Source: Halosimplex pelagicum (GTDB lineage Archaea > Halobacteriota > Halobacteria > Halobacteriales > Haloarculaceae). From it: a stretch of DNA of 64,000 nucleotides. The stretch spans positions 3,968,001-4,032,000 of the forward strand of contig NZ_CP058909.1 in NCBI RefSeq assembly GCF_013415905.1. The letters run 5' to 3'. The stretch's first letter is position 1; every line of letters starts with the position of its first letter. A model generated the notes under the pieces. It made no database searches. It was not told where the DNA came from and was given only the letters and a program-made list of their open reading frames with translations. The translations under genes were made by a program, and so were the position numbers. Positions 9,783 to 19,408 of this stretch are shown here, piece after piece.

Positions 9783-11081
9783 TCAGTTGATCGACGCGGC
9801 CATGTACAGGAGAAGGAGCAGGGCAAGAAGACCACCGACAAAGAAGGCCACCCGTCGGACCTCTTCTCCGAGTCTCTCAGTGGTATCGTCTATTCGGGGT
9901 AGGCGTGACTTCGTTGTGGTTTCCGCAGCGAAACTCGATCGCGGCTGGGAACGGTTGGGGGCGATGCGTTTAATCAATCGGCTGATCCTGCCATCTTCGG
10001 AGTCGCGTATCGAGTGACTGGCCGTCCGACTCATCGCGCCACTCCCACCAGTCTGATTGGGCGCTGTCGAACTACTCGATGTCGCCCCATTCGCTTGCGT
10101 ATCTCGGTCCACGTCCGCTCTGCTCCCACCGGGTTCGCCCAGCCCACTCGTTTCACTCAACGTCTCTATCCAATCTCCCGGCGTCGGACGCTTCGAACTG
10201 TCTCGCTTCCCCGCCACAAAACAATCGCGGAACCTTGCCTGAACCTGATTGGGAAGTTGATCGTATTTCGTTTGCTTCCCGTCGTGGGGTTCGATCCCGT
10301 CCGAGGAGGTCTCGTACGGGAAGGAGTTCTCCTGAATCATGTCCTGCAGGCTCCCAGTTGCTGCGCTCGGACCTTGTGCTAAGAACGGGTGGCTCCCCTC
10401 CATCAGCAACTGGAAGACATAAATCCCGAGCCCAAACCGATCGGCTAACTGTACCTCTGATAGCGCATCCGGTCGCTTCTCTGGCGGAGCGTACCGTGGG
10501 AAGTACGTGTCACCACCGTAGGTTGCCCGGTCAGCGTTGATGTGGAACGCATCGCAATCGATCAGAGAAATGTATCCACCCTCTACAAGGATGTTCTCGT
10601 GGTTGAAATCGCCGATCGCATGCCCCTGCTTATGCACCGCGTCGATCATGATAGACAGGTTCAGTGCCGCTCCTAGCCGTTTTGTGTCGGTACTGTTGTC
10701 CCAGGTAAGTTCAAACATCGCGTAGCTGAGGGCGTCGAGGGCTTCGTCAAGGTCCTTCTCAGGCATCTTGTAACCTAGGAATTGCCCGGAGGTGTCCTCG
10801 ACCACATTTTGGGGCCAAATGATTGACCGGACCCCCTCCTGTTGGTAAGTTGGGTCCGCCGGCTGGTTCTCCGGTTGCACCATCGCTCGGACCTTGTCTG
10901 CCTTTTCTGCTCGACAGTCCGTGCCGAACACCTTCACAACCGACTCTTCAGGGCCTTGCAGTCGGTATACCTCACCCTCCTGACCCGAACCAATCCGTTC
11001 TCCCAGTCGGTAGTCGGATATCTGTCCGCTCACGACCTCACCAGTGAGTGTCCCAGTCTCTATCACTTCAGTTTCTCCCAT
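9783..11081 (-). CDS. Ser/Thr protein-kinase-like protein with C-terminal membrane anchor
   Basis: 432 residues. The kinase domain has GSGQEG, VVKVF, a catalytic loop IGDFNHEN and DCDAF, the same variant motifs as the kinase at 7369-8628, and both share most of their kinase-core sequence. A Ser/Thr/Gly-rich linker follows at about 305-405. One hydrophobic helix (FFVGGLLALLLLLYMAA) lies at the extreme C-terminus, making it a tail-anchored kinase facing the cytoplasm. It lies about 195 bases downstream of the PP2C-pseudokinase gene on the same strand. Inference: the membrane-bound arm of a duplicated kinase pair. Confidence 0.75.
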   Translation of the reverse strand: MGETEVIETGTLTGEVVSGQISDYRLGERIGSGQEGEVYRLQGPEESVVKVFGTDCRAEKADKVRAMVQPENQPADPTYQQEGVRSIIWPQNVVEDTSGQFLGYKMPEKDLDEALDALSYAMFELTWDNSTDTKRLGAALNLSIMIDAVHKQGHAIGDFNHENILVEGGYISLIDCDAFHINADRATYGGDTYFPRYAPPEKRPDALSEVQLADRFGLGIYVFQLLMEGSHPFLAQGPSAATGSLQDMIQENSFPYETSSDGIEPHDGKQTKYDQLPNQVQARFRDCFVAGKRDSSKRPTPGDWIETLSETSGLGEPGGSRADVDRDTQANGATSSSSTAPNQTGGSGAMSRTASHSIRDSEDGRISRLIKRIAPNRSQPRSSFAAETTTKSRLPRIDDTTERLGEEVRRVAFFVGGLLALLLLLYMAASIN

Positions 11082-11276
11082 GTATTCTTGCTGTCGATAC
11101 TGCCGCCATCGCCCTGTACTGGGCTCGATGCCGAGCTAAATCCTGTGAGTATTTCTGCAAAGAGCAAATGCCCGGACCGACCGATCGATCGAAGCTTGTG
11201 GTCTCGCAACGGCCCAAGTCCCTGGGGAAGGTGGTCGGTACGTGGCTCGATCCACCAGTCAGTTGCCCTTTGGAGG

Positions 11277-13088
11277 TCATATCGCGGTGGACAGCGTTTT
11301 CACCCAGTCGGCTGGACTGGGACGCAGCTCGGGGACCAGCTTGCCCTCAATAAAACACAGCTCGAAGCGATCCCGCACCTCCGAGGGGAGAGAAGTGTAC
11401 GACGGAGCTTCTTCCGGAGGTGCGAGCGATCCCGTTTGCGGATCTCGATACGGAAACGGGTTCTCCCGGATCATCTCCTCGTAGTCCCCGGTAACGGCTT
11501 CAGACCCTTCCGCATGGAACGGGTGGTGCCCGTTCATCAGCAACTGGAAAATATGGACTCCAAGGGCAAATCGGCCCCCTCGTTGGACCGCTTCGATCGG
11601 TCGGTCGGGATCTTCCGGCGGCGCATACCGAGAAGCGAAGTCTGTGCCAGGGTATGATTCCGATTCTCCTTGAACATAGAATCCCTCACATTCGATCAAT
11701 ACTACGTTCCCGCCGGTATCTAAGATGGTCTCGTGGTGAAAGCTCCCCGCGGCGTGACCGGCCCGATGCAGTTCCTCGATCGCCTCCGCCAGTGATAGGG
11801 CCGTCTCGAACCGTTCGTCCCTACGGCTACCGTCTCTGATCCCAATCGTCTTTAGGAGTCTCTCCACGAATCCGTCTATCGTCTTCACGGCCGGTTCGGA
11901 GTGTCCTCTCGCGGTTTCTAAGAGGTTTTCTATGTCACTGGGAATGGATATTCGCATCCGGTATCCTATAGATCGATCGTCCCCAGCCGGTTTGACGACT
12001 TCTTCGGGCCACGCGTACAATGGGTCCGATTCTCTGCCCACCTCAGGATCCGGGGGACTCGCAATCATCGCCTCAAGTTTCTCATGCAGATTTTCGTTCC
12101 CCTGACCCCGTGGTTCGCACAGTTTTAATGTCTCCTCGTCGGTATCCGCACTCTGGTCTGCATCCTCGTCTTTCTCTTCGTTCCTGCCTGCGTCTTCGTC
12201 CCCGATATCGTCCTCGTCTTCGTCTGCGTCTTCGATATCGTGAGCGTCGTCTTCCGGACCCGTTCCATCCTTCTCTCCGAAAGACTGTTGCTCATCAGTC
12301 TGAATTTCATCGACGCTCATGTCTGGCGGGAAGTTCCCGACGACAAGCGTCTTGTCATCTTTGAACCGCCGAAAGTTCTCGTTGTTCAGTATCTCCGAAA
12401 GCTGTTCGGAGGCTGCCTCCCGGTCCGTCAGTTCGCGGACAACTTCAAAGACCCCGTCAAAGAACTCCGGGCTCGCCGTCTCCAGGTCTTCCCACGCGAA
12501 GTTTTCGACCCCATCCGAAAAGACGACCAACCCATCACAGCCAGGAACGTAGTCTGTCCGGAAGGATGGCCATTCGTCGTCGATGAGTGGATATGTGACC
12601 TCGTTTGAAGAGAGATCAATCACCTTCGGTTCGCACTCAACGAGAAGATGGTACTCTTCATCGTGTTCGTAGACGATCCCACCGTCACCGACCGCTGCAC
12701 CCGCGACCCCGAAAGGCCCAGCAACAGCTGCGAGGAGTGTCGTCTGGAGTTGGGACGCGGGCACATCCATCCCGGCTGCTTCTTCGCGCACAGCCGATCT
12801 CGCCCGTTCGAACGCATCTCTAAAGGCCTCATCAATTGTCGACTTGTCAATATCCGCGTTAGATTCGACACGCTTAGCGAGGACATCAACGGCCTCCTGT
12901 GTGGCGGTGTCCGATCCCACGTGGGAATGAGACGCTGAACCAAGCCCGTCGCCCACGGCAATGATTATGTAGTCTCCAACCTCTGCGCTGCTCCAAGAGT
13001 CCTGACACGGGATGTCATCTGTCTCGTGACCGGGTCCTCTGACCGAGCAACCGATGACCGGGCCTGCTTCGTTTTCGGGCGCTCTCAT
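11277..13088 (-). CDS. PP2C-family phosphatase fused to a pseudokinase
   Basis: 603 residues. Residues 1-260 form a PP2C-like phosphatase with VGDGLGSA, a GDGG motif, FSDGVE and a final DDKTLVVG, the usual metal-binding aspartates. An acidic Asp/Glu-rich linker covers about 265-320. Residues 330-603 resemble the two neighbouring kinases (SRYAPPEDP, LGVHIFQLLMNGHHPF), but the catalytic aspartate is lost (AAGSFHHET in place of IGDYNHEN) and DCDAF has become ECEGF. I call the C-terminal domain a pseudokinase. It starts 6 bases after the vWA stop. Inference: antagonises and scaffolds the kinases. Confidence 0.75.
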   Translation of the reverse strand: MRAPENEAGPVIGCSVRGPGHETDDIPCQDSWSSAEVGDYIIIAVGDGLGSASHSHVGSDTATQEAVDVLAKRVESNADIDKSTIDEAFRDAFERARSAVREEAAGMDVPASQLQTTLLAAVAGPFGVAGAAVGDGGIVYEHDEEYHLLVECEPKVIDLSSNEVTYPLIDDEWPSFRTDYVPGCDGLVVFSDGVENFAWEDLETASPEFFDGVFEVVRELTDREAASEQLSEILNNENFRRFKDDKTLVVGNFPPDMSVDEIQTDEQQSFGEKDGTGPEDDAHDIEDADEDEDDIGDEDAGRNEEKDEDADQSADTDEETLKLCEPRGQGNENLHEKLEAMIASPPDPEVGRESDPLYAWPEEVVKPAGDDRSIGYRMRISIPSDIENLLETARGHSEPAVKTIDGFVERLLKTIGIRDGSRRDERFETALSLAEAIEELHRAGHAAGSFHHETILDTGGNVVLIECEGFYVQGESESYPGTDFASRYAPPEDPDRPIEAVQRGGRFALGVHIFQLLMNGHHPFHAEGSEAVTGDYEEMIRENPFPYRDPQTGSLAPPEEAPSYTSLPSEVRDRFELCFIEGKLVPELRPSPADWVKTLSTAI

Positions 13089-13094
13089 CGCCGG

Positions 13095-13859
13095 TCAGTT
13101 GTCGCTCAGATCCTGCTGTGCCATGGCCTCGGTATCCTCCTCCAAGGTATCCTCAGCAGTTTCACCCTCTCCAGTGACCGACCCAGTCGCACTCTTGGAG
13201 GCGATTCTGAAGAACTCCTTGAACATGTTCTCCTCTAATTGGAAGGCAGCGACATCGGACTCATCAGCGGGCGAAACTAGTTCTTCAAGCGTTCCTATGT
13301 CAGCATCGTCGCCGATCCCAACCGCATAAAAGAACAGTCGGTCTTCGTCAGTCCCTTTTTCGATCAGTGACTGCGCTTTGTCCCATTCCTGGCTTCCTGG
13401 TCCGTAATCCGGCTCGCCATCGGTAAGCAACCAGACGAGTGCCCGCTTACGAGGAAGATTTTGGTCGTCGACAGCGTCTTTGTACTCCTCAAGGTGTTGG
13501 AGACCCTCAACGATGGCTTGGTTCATCGGGGTCGTTCCAACCGCGTTCAGTTCGGGTGGCCCGTCACCGTCTATCCAGGCATCATTGATCGGTTGAAACT
13601 CCTGTTCGACCGTCACATCATCACCGAACGTTACGATAGAAACGTCGATACTGATCTCCGCCTTGTTGTCGTCGCTGATTTCTTCAGTAAATATTTCGAG
13701 ACCGTCGTTCACCTGCTTAATCTTTGCTTTTTCCTCCCCTTCTATGTCCGTTGTTTCACCAGTCATCGAATAAGACGTGTCCAGTAGGAATAGGTTCGGA
13801 ACCCGGTCAAGGGACGCCGCTTCGACACCAGCCAGTCCAAAGTCGGAATTGGAACTCAT
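13095..13859 (-). CDS. von Willebrand factor A domain protein
   Basis: 254 residues from the ATG at 13859; the longer frame back to 13943 enters the intergenic region. The metal-ion-dependent adhesion site is intact: DTSYS at 27-31, a threonine in AVGTTPMNQ, and LTDGEPD. The C-terminus is acidic. It is the first gene of the minus-strand operon ahead of PP2C-pseudokinase, kinase, CAP and kinase. vWA proteins in such clusters are thought to scaffold phosphopeptide or metal-dependent assembly; the exact partner is not determined by the sequence. Confidence 0.8.
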   Translation of the reverse strand: MSSNSDFGLAGVEAASLDRVPNLFLLDTSYSMTGETTDIEGEEKAKIKQVNDGLEIFTEEISDDNKAEISIDVSIVTFGDDVTVEQEFQPINDAWIDGDGPPELNAVGTTPMNQAIVEGLQHLEEYKDAVDDQNLPRKRALVWLLTDGEPDYGPGSQEWDKAQSLIEKGTDEDRLFFYAVGIGDDADIGTLEELVSPADESDVAAFQLEENMFKEFFRIASKSATGSVTGEGETAEDTLEEDTEAMAQQDLSDN

Positions 13860-14255
13860 TGTCCAATGACTATATCGTAAATCATATACTTCAAACCTCG
13901 GGTTCCATGACAATATTGTTCCGATTAGCTGAAGAGTGGTCAACAGACTGTCTAAATTAACTTCCCCTCAACAGAAGTCGAACTATCTAATACTTGGTTC
14001 GACCAACGGCTGTTGTAGTATCTGAATCACCGCAGCTACCGTCTTGGATTCGATTAATCTCTCTCTCTGTGGGACTGAAGACGCCGGTCCCCATTGAGAC
14101 GGTCTTGGACCATTTTTCGATGTGATTCCGACTATGGTGGTGAAAGGGGTCACTCTAATCGTGTTGACCGGGGGCAGCAGTCAGCATCGACTAATAAACA
14201 CATGTCATCTGAACCTTATTCCGGGTAGGCGATAAAAAGTTGCCGAGGAGTCAGG
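13860..14255. other. Intergenic region upstream of the vWA operon
   Basis: About 395 bases with no supported gene. The segment next to 13860 is AT-rich (ATATCGTAAATCATATAC around 13870-13887) and probably contains the promoter of the minus-strand operon. Nothing else is recognised. Confidence 0.35.
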
Positions 14256-14948
14256 GTCGTGTTTAGTTAAGCGTGAAAAGTGAGGCGGTGTGATTTCTTG
14301 GTGTTTATGCCAAAAATCGCCCGTCTCACCGGCCATAGAGAGTGGATTGATTTGGATTTTGTGGAGCGCGAGCGGACACCCGAGTCGGCGATGGAGCTTG
14401 GTATACAATCGCACGCTGCGGAGCTGTCGCTGTCGAATACCGTCGAATTGCTCGACGCTCTGGGTGTCGAGCGGAGTTGCAAGGCGGTCCACGATTGGGT
14501 GCAGAAAGCCGATCTACAGCCCGAATCTAGCCAACCTCCGAATCAGGTCGCACTCGGCGAGACAGTGATTCGGATCAACGACGAGCAGTTCTGGCTGTAC
14601 GCCGCTGCGGACCCGCAAACTAACGATCTGCTTCACGTCCGGCTGTTTTCCACGACCACGACATCGTTGACCGAGATCTTCCTCCGCGAATTGCGAAAAA
14701 ACATGATGTCGAAAACGCCGTGTTTCTCATCGATGGCGGTTAACACCTCCAAACCGCGCTGCAACGAGCTAGACTCCGATTTCAGATGTGTTGCCATGGA
14801 AATCGCAACACCGTCGAACGAATTTTCCGTGAGCTCAAACGCTGAACCTCGTCTTTTTCGAGCTGCTTCAGCCACGCTGAACCAGAAACAGCCGAATCCT
14901 GGCTCCAATCCTTCGCTTGATGTCACAATGCCACTAACTAAACACCAC
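14256..14948 (+). mobile_element. Decayed IS6-type insertion sequence
   Basis: Bounded by GTCGTGTTTAGT at 14256-14267 and the near-inverse ACTAAACACCAC at 14937-14948. The same ends bound an intact copy at 52767-53461, and the interiors are clearly related. No 8-base target duplication is visible. Confidence 0.75.
14308..14930 (+). pseudogene. IS6-family transposase, frameshifted
   Basis: It matches the transposase at 52819-53439 up to the FLRELR segment (about residue 130), after which the frame is lost. The first catalytic aspartate is also changed: LGETVIRIND here against FDETVTRIND in the intact copy. Remnants of the later ERIFRELK region can be read in another frame. It is therefore inactive. 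Confidence 0.8.
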
Positions 14949-14998
14949 CTACCAATTGGGGGAAAATTACTTACGTGATGTTCAAATAGTTGGGGAAC

Positions 14999-16690
14999 AT
15001 GTCCTCAGACGGCACTATCGGTGTGGATAATATATTACCAGACAAGGTTTCTGATTACGGTATCCAGATTGCGTACTGGCTGTTGTTCCTTCCACTTCTA
15101 GCACTTTACCCGTTGTACTACGCGATCGTGAGATCGGCGGAAGACAGGGATATTGAGGAAGAACTGGAGGGATCTCCGTTCCATTCCGCAATCGGGTTTT
15201 CATCCGCCGACTCACTGATTATCCCCATACTAAGTGCTGTTGCAGCAGTTGTTCTGCTATTTGGAGTTATTTATGGCCCCTCAATAGCGCGTGTCCAATT
15301 AAATTTCACCACGATCATATCGGGAAGTATCGGTATGACTGCTGCCGGAGTCCTTATTGGAATCATAGCCGTTTTCAGGAGTAGAACGCAACTCGAGAGA
15401 GATCTGTTGAAGCGTATCGGTCTCTCCTTCAGCATTGGGATCTCCCTAGGAATATTTTTCTCAATTGTTTACGTTTGGAGGTTCAATTTCCCGATCGAAC
15501 TTGGGGCGCTTGCTGAACCATTCCTTATCCCGTTCGTCGCGACTGTGTATGGTGGAGCAGTGGCGAACAGTTACATCGTCAAAGAACAGGAGATTGAACA
15601 GTTAAAAAAGAGAAAAGGCGAGGTTAAGAACACGAACGATCATACTGAAACGAAATCATACAAGGGTACGGAAGTATCCGATTCCAAGGGTGAGAATCTT
15701 CTTGAGAACTTTGCGGAATCAAAATGGGTGGTTCCGGATGAACTTCCCACCTCAGCGACTATTAAGAATACACGGAAGCTAAAGCCGCTCAAGGATATCG
15801 TGCGAGCACTGTGGGTAGAAGAATCCCACTACAAGAAAACAGTCCCAGAGACCAAGTTCTCGGCCGAAAAAGGGAAACTGCGGTCGGATTACGGCCGCCG
15901 CAAGAATATCGCCCCTGATAGCTTTGAATCGAAGACATACAAGTTCTACAAGTCCGGTTCAAAGGATATCCACTCGTGTAACAAGTGTAGTGGAAAAGGG
16001 GAACTGGATTGTTCGAACTGCAATCGCAGAGGTACGGTCAAATGCGGAAACTGCAACGGTTCGGGACAAACACAATGCCGGGACTGCAGAGGCAACGGGA
16101 AAGTCACTGTCGACGAAACATGTAACGTGTGTCGAGGGTCGGGTGAGACATCAGGCGGTTGGGAGTGTAACAACTGCGGAGGCTATGGGACTATCGAACA
16201 GACGAAGACCTGTCCCAACTGCAGGAGAGGAAAAGTGGGTTGCTCCTCGTGCAATGGAAATGGAAAGATAACCTGCAATAGTTGTGGCGGAAGAGGAACC
16301 CATGACTGTGGAAAATGTGATGCCTGTGGACGGTTGGCTGATTTCAAGTATGCCGAACGGAGTTATTCTCCCGACAAGGAGGTATCTTACCGGACGAAGT
16401 CCGTTCCAAAGAGTCTATTGACGGGTGCTTCGGGGACGCGCAAGAGTATTGACACCGACAATAACCCTAGCCAGCGTGACTTATATCGGCGCCAAGACGA
16501 GACGAGAAAAATTCCAGTTGTAGTCACCACGTATGGTTATCATGGTGACAAATGGGAATTGTTCGATATCGAAGGGTCGATCAAGGCTCAGGATTTCCCT
16601 AGGGACTATCAGCGGCAGTTCCGTGTTGCATTGAGCAGTTTGGTTCTCTCGATCATCCCATATGTGTACATAGTCAACTTCGGAATATGA
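14999..16690 (+). CDS. Membrane protein with DnaJ-like CXXCXGXG zinc-finger repeats
   Basis: 563 residues from the ATG at 14999. Four or five hydrophobic helices occupy residues 20-200. A charged linker follows, then a cysteine-rich stretch at about 325-445 with repeated CxxCxGxG-type units (CNKCSGKG, CSNC, CGNCNGSG, CRDCRGNG, CNVCRGSG, CNNCGGYG, CSSCNGNG, CNSCGGRG). This is the zinc-binding fold of DnaJ, without a J domain. The C-terminal part is followed by a final hydrophobic segment at about 545-560. It sits just beyond the decayed IS6 copy, so it may once have been contiguous with the vWA operon. Inference: a protein-binding membrane component of the same module. Confidence 0.7.
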   Translation: MSSDGTIGVDNILPDKVSDYGIQIAYWLLFLPLLALYPLYYAIVRSAEDRDIEEELEGSPFHSAIGFSSADSLIIPILSAVAAVVLLFGVIYGPSIARVQLNFTTIISGSIGMTAAGVLIGIIAVFRSRTQLERDLLKRIGLSFSIGISLGIFFSIVYVWRFNFPIELGALAEPFLIPFVATVYGGAVANSYIVKEQEIEQLKKRKGEVKNTNDHTETKSYKGTEVSDSKGENLLENFAESKWVVPDELPTSATIKNTRKLKPLKDIVRALWVEESHYKKTVPETKFSAEKGKLRSDYGRRKNIAPDSFESKTYKFYKSGSKDIHSCNKCSGKGELDCSNCNRRGTVKCGNCNGSGQTQCRDCRGNGKVTVDETCNVCRGSGETSGGWECNNCGGYGTIEQTKTCPNCRRGKVGCSSCNGNGKITCNSCGGRGTHDCGKCDACGRLADFKYAERSYSPDKEVSYRTKSVPKSLLTGASGTRKSIDTDNNPSQRDLYRRQDETRKIPVVVTTYGYHGDKWELFDIEGSIKAQDFPRDYQRQFRVALSSLVLSIIPYVYIVNFGI

Positions 16691-17167
16691 ACGCGACTGA
16701 CTGTCACTCCTGGCGACCAGATTCTACGAAATGGATCCATCGGTCTCACTCGTTACTTAACCGAGCCAACTACTCAACGCGGACCTGTCGTTGTCCTAGA
16801 CGGCACCTCTACCCACTGGCAGCAGGATTGAGGAAGGCAGCACCTATTGAAGGCCGGAACATCGCCGAATGGATGCTTCTGGTCGTTACCAGGGAAATCC
16901 GGCAGTCGGGTTGCCGGATAATTCAGATTCGAGGACAAATCTTCGCTCGGAGATAGAATAGCGCCGTCAGGCCGGAGTTGCCGCTGTTGGGATCGATACC
17001 TTGTACCGAATCGTAGATCTGTTTGATGGTACGCCTACATCAAGCTGAACAACAAATCGTTAACGGACCGGTTGGTGGATCCCGATCGCTCATAAGGTGT
17101 TAAATAGTGGCAATACTGTCTGACCAGTGAATAGCACGTTTAGTCGGCGAGCAGGGAAACATCTAAC
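16691..17167. other. Non-coding stretch
   Basis: No gene or RNA recognised on either strand. GTTAAATAG at about 17099-17107 is a possible TATA element for the small gene at 17168. Confidence 0.35.
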
Positions 17168-17434
17168 ATGCAATCTATGAATGATTATCACATGCCGGCG
17201 AAATCAGGAGCGTCACATGCTCTCGCCTCCTTCACGACCATCCTTCTCGGAGCTGTGATCAGTAATTTTTTGAACGTGCATTCCGCGTCATTGCGAGAAT
17301 TCTCAGCGGTACTCGGACATTTCGCCACAACGATAACCGGTGTTACTCTCTCCGAAACGACTGTTGGCCTTCTCATTATCGCGACGGCCCCCTCGTTCGT
17401 CTGGGGGATAGCGTATCACATGGCAAGACACTAG
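17168..17434 (+). CDS. Small two-helix membrane protein, unknown
   Basis: 88 residues with two hydrophobic segments (about 19-38 and 62-82) and an ATG start; a second ATG three codons later is possible. No motif is recognised. It is isolated between non-coding DNA and transposase debris, so it could be a remnant. Confidence 0.4.
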   Translation: MQSMNDYHMPAKSGASHALASFTTILLGAVISNFLNVHSASLREFSAVLGHFATTITGVTLSETTVGLLIIATAPSFVWGIAYHMARH

Positions 17435-17984
17435 TATTCTCTCGAATTATCTGTCCCGCGGAGCGGGACGAAATTTCAAACCACGGCCCTGTCAATTAAT
17501 ATCCGGAAATAGACTACTGACCGATCAAGGACACCCTTAGTTATGATGATATGCTGATCGGGACGAGATTGTCTAGCTGAGTGATTAAGGAACAGAGTGC
17601 CCTATTGAATCTACGGAAAGCGTAGCGATTACTCCTTGATGGCCTGTTCGAGGTTGTAGACAGTCGCAGTCAGCATGAGTTCTTTGAATTCATGATATCA
17701 AGCGCTTGCCCCGACAGCGGACCCGTATCGGCACTGAATGGTCGAGAATACGCCTCGGCCATCCGGCACTTCCCGTACAGCTCGCTGTCCAACCGTGCGT
17801 TGTGGGCATGTTAGTGGTTAGTGAACGAGTGATTCTCATGATATCGATAAAAATCCACAGAGTGTGACATCATATTAAACCTCGAAGAAGCGACTTACGG
17901 CTGAAATGCACCTCAATCGGTATCTGGGGGCTAGAAGACCGATCATTCGAGAACGCCAGTATCCGGCCGGACCGATCTGAATTC
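17435..17984. other. Non-coding stretch with transposase debris
   Basis: Contains a decayed transposase 3' end on the minus strand (17629-17820, listed separately). The rest shows no supported gene. Confidence 0.35.
17629..17820 (-). pseudogene. Transposase C-terminal remnant
   Basis: The minus strand ends in EFKELMLTATVYNLEQAIKE followed by a stop at 17629, typical of IS4/IS5-type transposase C-termini (a FKEL..A.VYNL pattern). The frame is broken just upstream, so only a scar remains. Confidence 0.5.
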
Positions 17985-19004
17985 CTATTTGAGCGCGTGT
18001 CGTACTGCACGAACATTTTGCTCATCGACTTCTCGAGCCGCCTCTCCAGAAATGTCGGGTTTCGTTTCGAACTGGTCTATGAGATAGTCCATCGTCTCAT
18101 CCGAAGAGCAACCTAGCTCAGTAAGTGCCTGTGCGCGGTAACCGATTGGAAGCCGTGTCTCTTGAACTGACAATGTGACTGTTGGCGAGGGAGAGACTAC
18201 GCCCGCCTCCATGAACGCATCATTCACTGCGTCGGCTGTTTCACGCGCGCAATTTATAGTATCAGAGACGAGGTGCCCAATGACCTGCTCTACCTCCCAC
18301 GGTTCAACCGACCAGCTATCGAACGTGTCGTCACGATCTCCCCTGAATGCGTTCATCATGAGCTTGGAACTCCACTTTTCGTAGTACTGCCGGTAGGAGG
18401 TCTCGAAGCGATGCCAGTGTTCTAATAGATACTGTAACGTGTCTTCGATTGCTTCGGACGGGTGGTTGTCTTCGTCCTCGATGGATCGTAAGAGCTGGAT
18501 GAGAGCGTTTTTATCAGGCATTTCTGTCGGCCGGGTTTGGATCCGACCAATGCTCAATACTCGGTATCCTGACCGCGATCTGATTCCGTCTTTTTCTTCC
18601 GTTATAACGACGCTCACTCTTGATTCTGGAATTTTATACAGAATTTCATCGGGCTCGTCTTCGTGGGTTATTCTGGCGAAGTATTCCCAATTATCCGGGA
18701 TTCGCCACAGGAACTCGTTGTGCAGTACCGCCGTTCGACGTGCCGGCACCTGCTCGAACCATGTCCCGGCACACTCACTCTCCAGGGTGAGTTCGTAGCT
18801 CCCCTCAATCAGAGTGCTGTCTACGACGATACTGTCGGTCCGCCTAGTGCTCTCCAACCTCCACTGGTTGAATTCCGGTGAATCTGGCAATTGTGGTCCA
18901 CCATCAGCCACTAGTTTCTGTTCGCTCGCGTCATCTGTGACTTCGACAATACTATTCGCGTGTTCATGCTCCGATTGGTTCTGAGGCGATTTTTCGTCTT
19001 CCAT
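17985..19004 (-). CDS. Hypothetical acidic protein
   Basis: 339 residues, not recognised. The first 45 residues are charged and likely disordered. The centre (50-165) alternates short hydrophobic strands, suggesting a beta-rich domain. A helical region (170-290) follows, with a SYRQYYEKWSSKLMMNAF segment. No catalytic motif or membrane segment is visible. Codon use and acidity look normal for the host. It is monocistronic. Confidence 0.55.
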   Translation of the reverse strand: MEDEKSPQNQSEHEHANSIVEVTDDASEQKLVADGGPQLPDSPEFNQWRLESTRRTDSIVVDSTLIEGSYELTLESECAGTWFEQVPARRTAVLHNEFLWRIPDNWEYFARITHEDEPDEILYKIPESRVSVVITEEKDGIRSRSGYRVLSIGRIQTRPTEMPDKNALIQLLRSIEDEDNHPSEAIEDTLQYLLEHWHRFETSYRQYYEKWSSKLMMNAFRGDRDDTFDSWSVEPWEVEQVIGHLVSDTINCARETADAVNDAFMEAGVVSPSPTVTLSVQETRLPIGYRAQALTELGCSSDETMDYLIDQFETKPDISGEAAREVDEQNVRAVRHALK

Positions 19005-19408
19005 TGTTTTTCTCCAGTTGTGTATTGCGTACCGTTCGAACTCCTATTTGCTCCTACGCAGGATCGTGATCCAGTTGCAGGCGTAGCGATGAGAGAAGCG
19101 ATTACGACTTCACGACTCGTAATATTCTCGCCATGTTCGAACAGCAAACCTTGTTTTACCCATCTACGGAAAAACCCTCGTCCTCTGAGAGAATGAGAGG
19201 TGATATTAAGCGTAGATAGAACAACTATCGAAGCAATATTGGATCATATCCATCCCTTCCCTGTCCCCGGCTTCTAAGGATTTCATTGTAATTTTCTATA
19301 GAAACGGTGCCTTAGACATACGTACATTGTCATTGATGCCACTCCCGCTTGTGAATTGTTCTCGGTGTTGCGCCAGTGCTATACCCTGGCTGACGCTACC
19401 GTGAGGTG
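19005..19408. other. Intergenic region
   Basis: About 400 bases with no supported gene. It separates the divergent gene at 17985-19004 from the phosphoesterase at 19409 and presumably holds both promoters. Confidence 0.35.

Noticed and set aside
10842-11657. Plus-strand frame of 271 codons
   Set aside because: Antisense to the kinase and PP2C genes, with Arg/Ser/Pro-rich composition. It is a shadow of the real genes.
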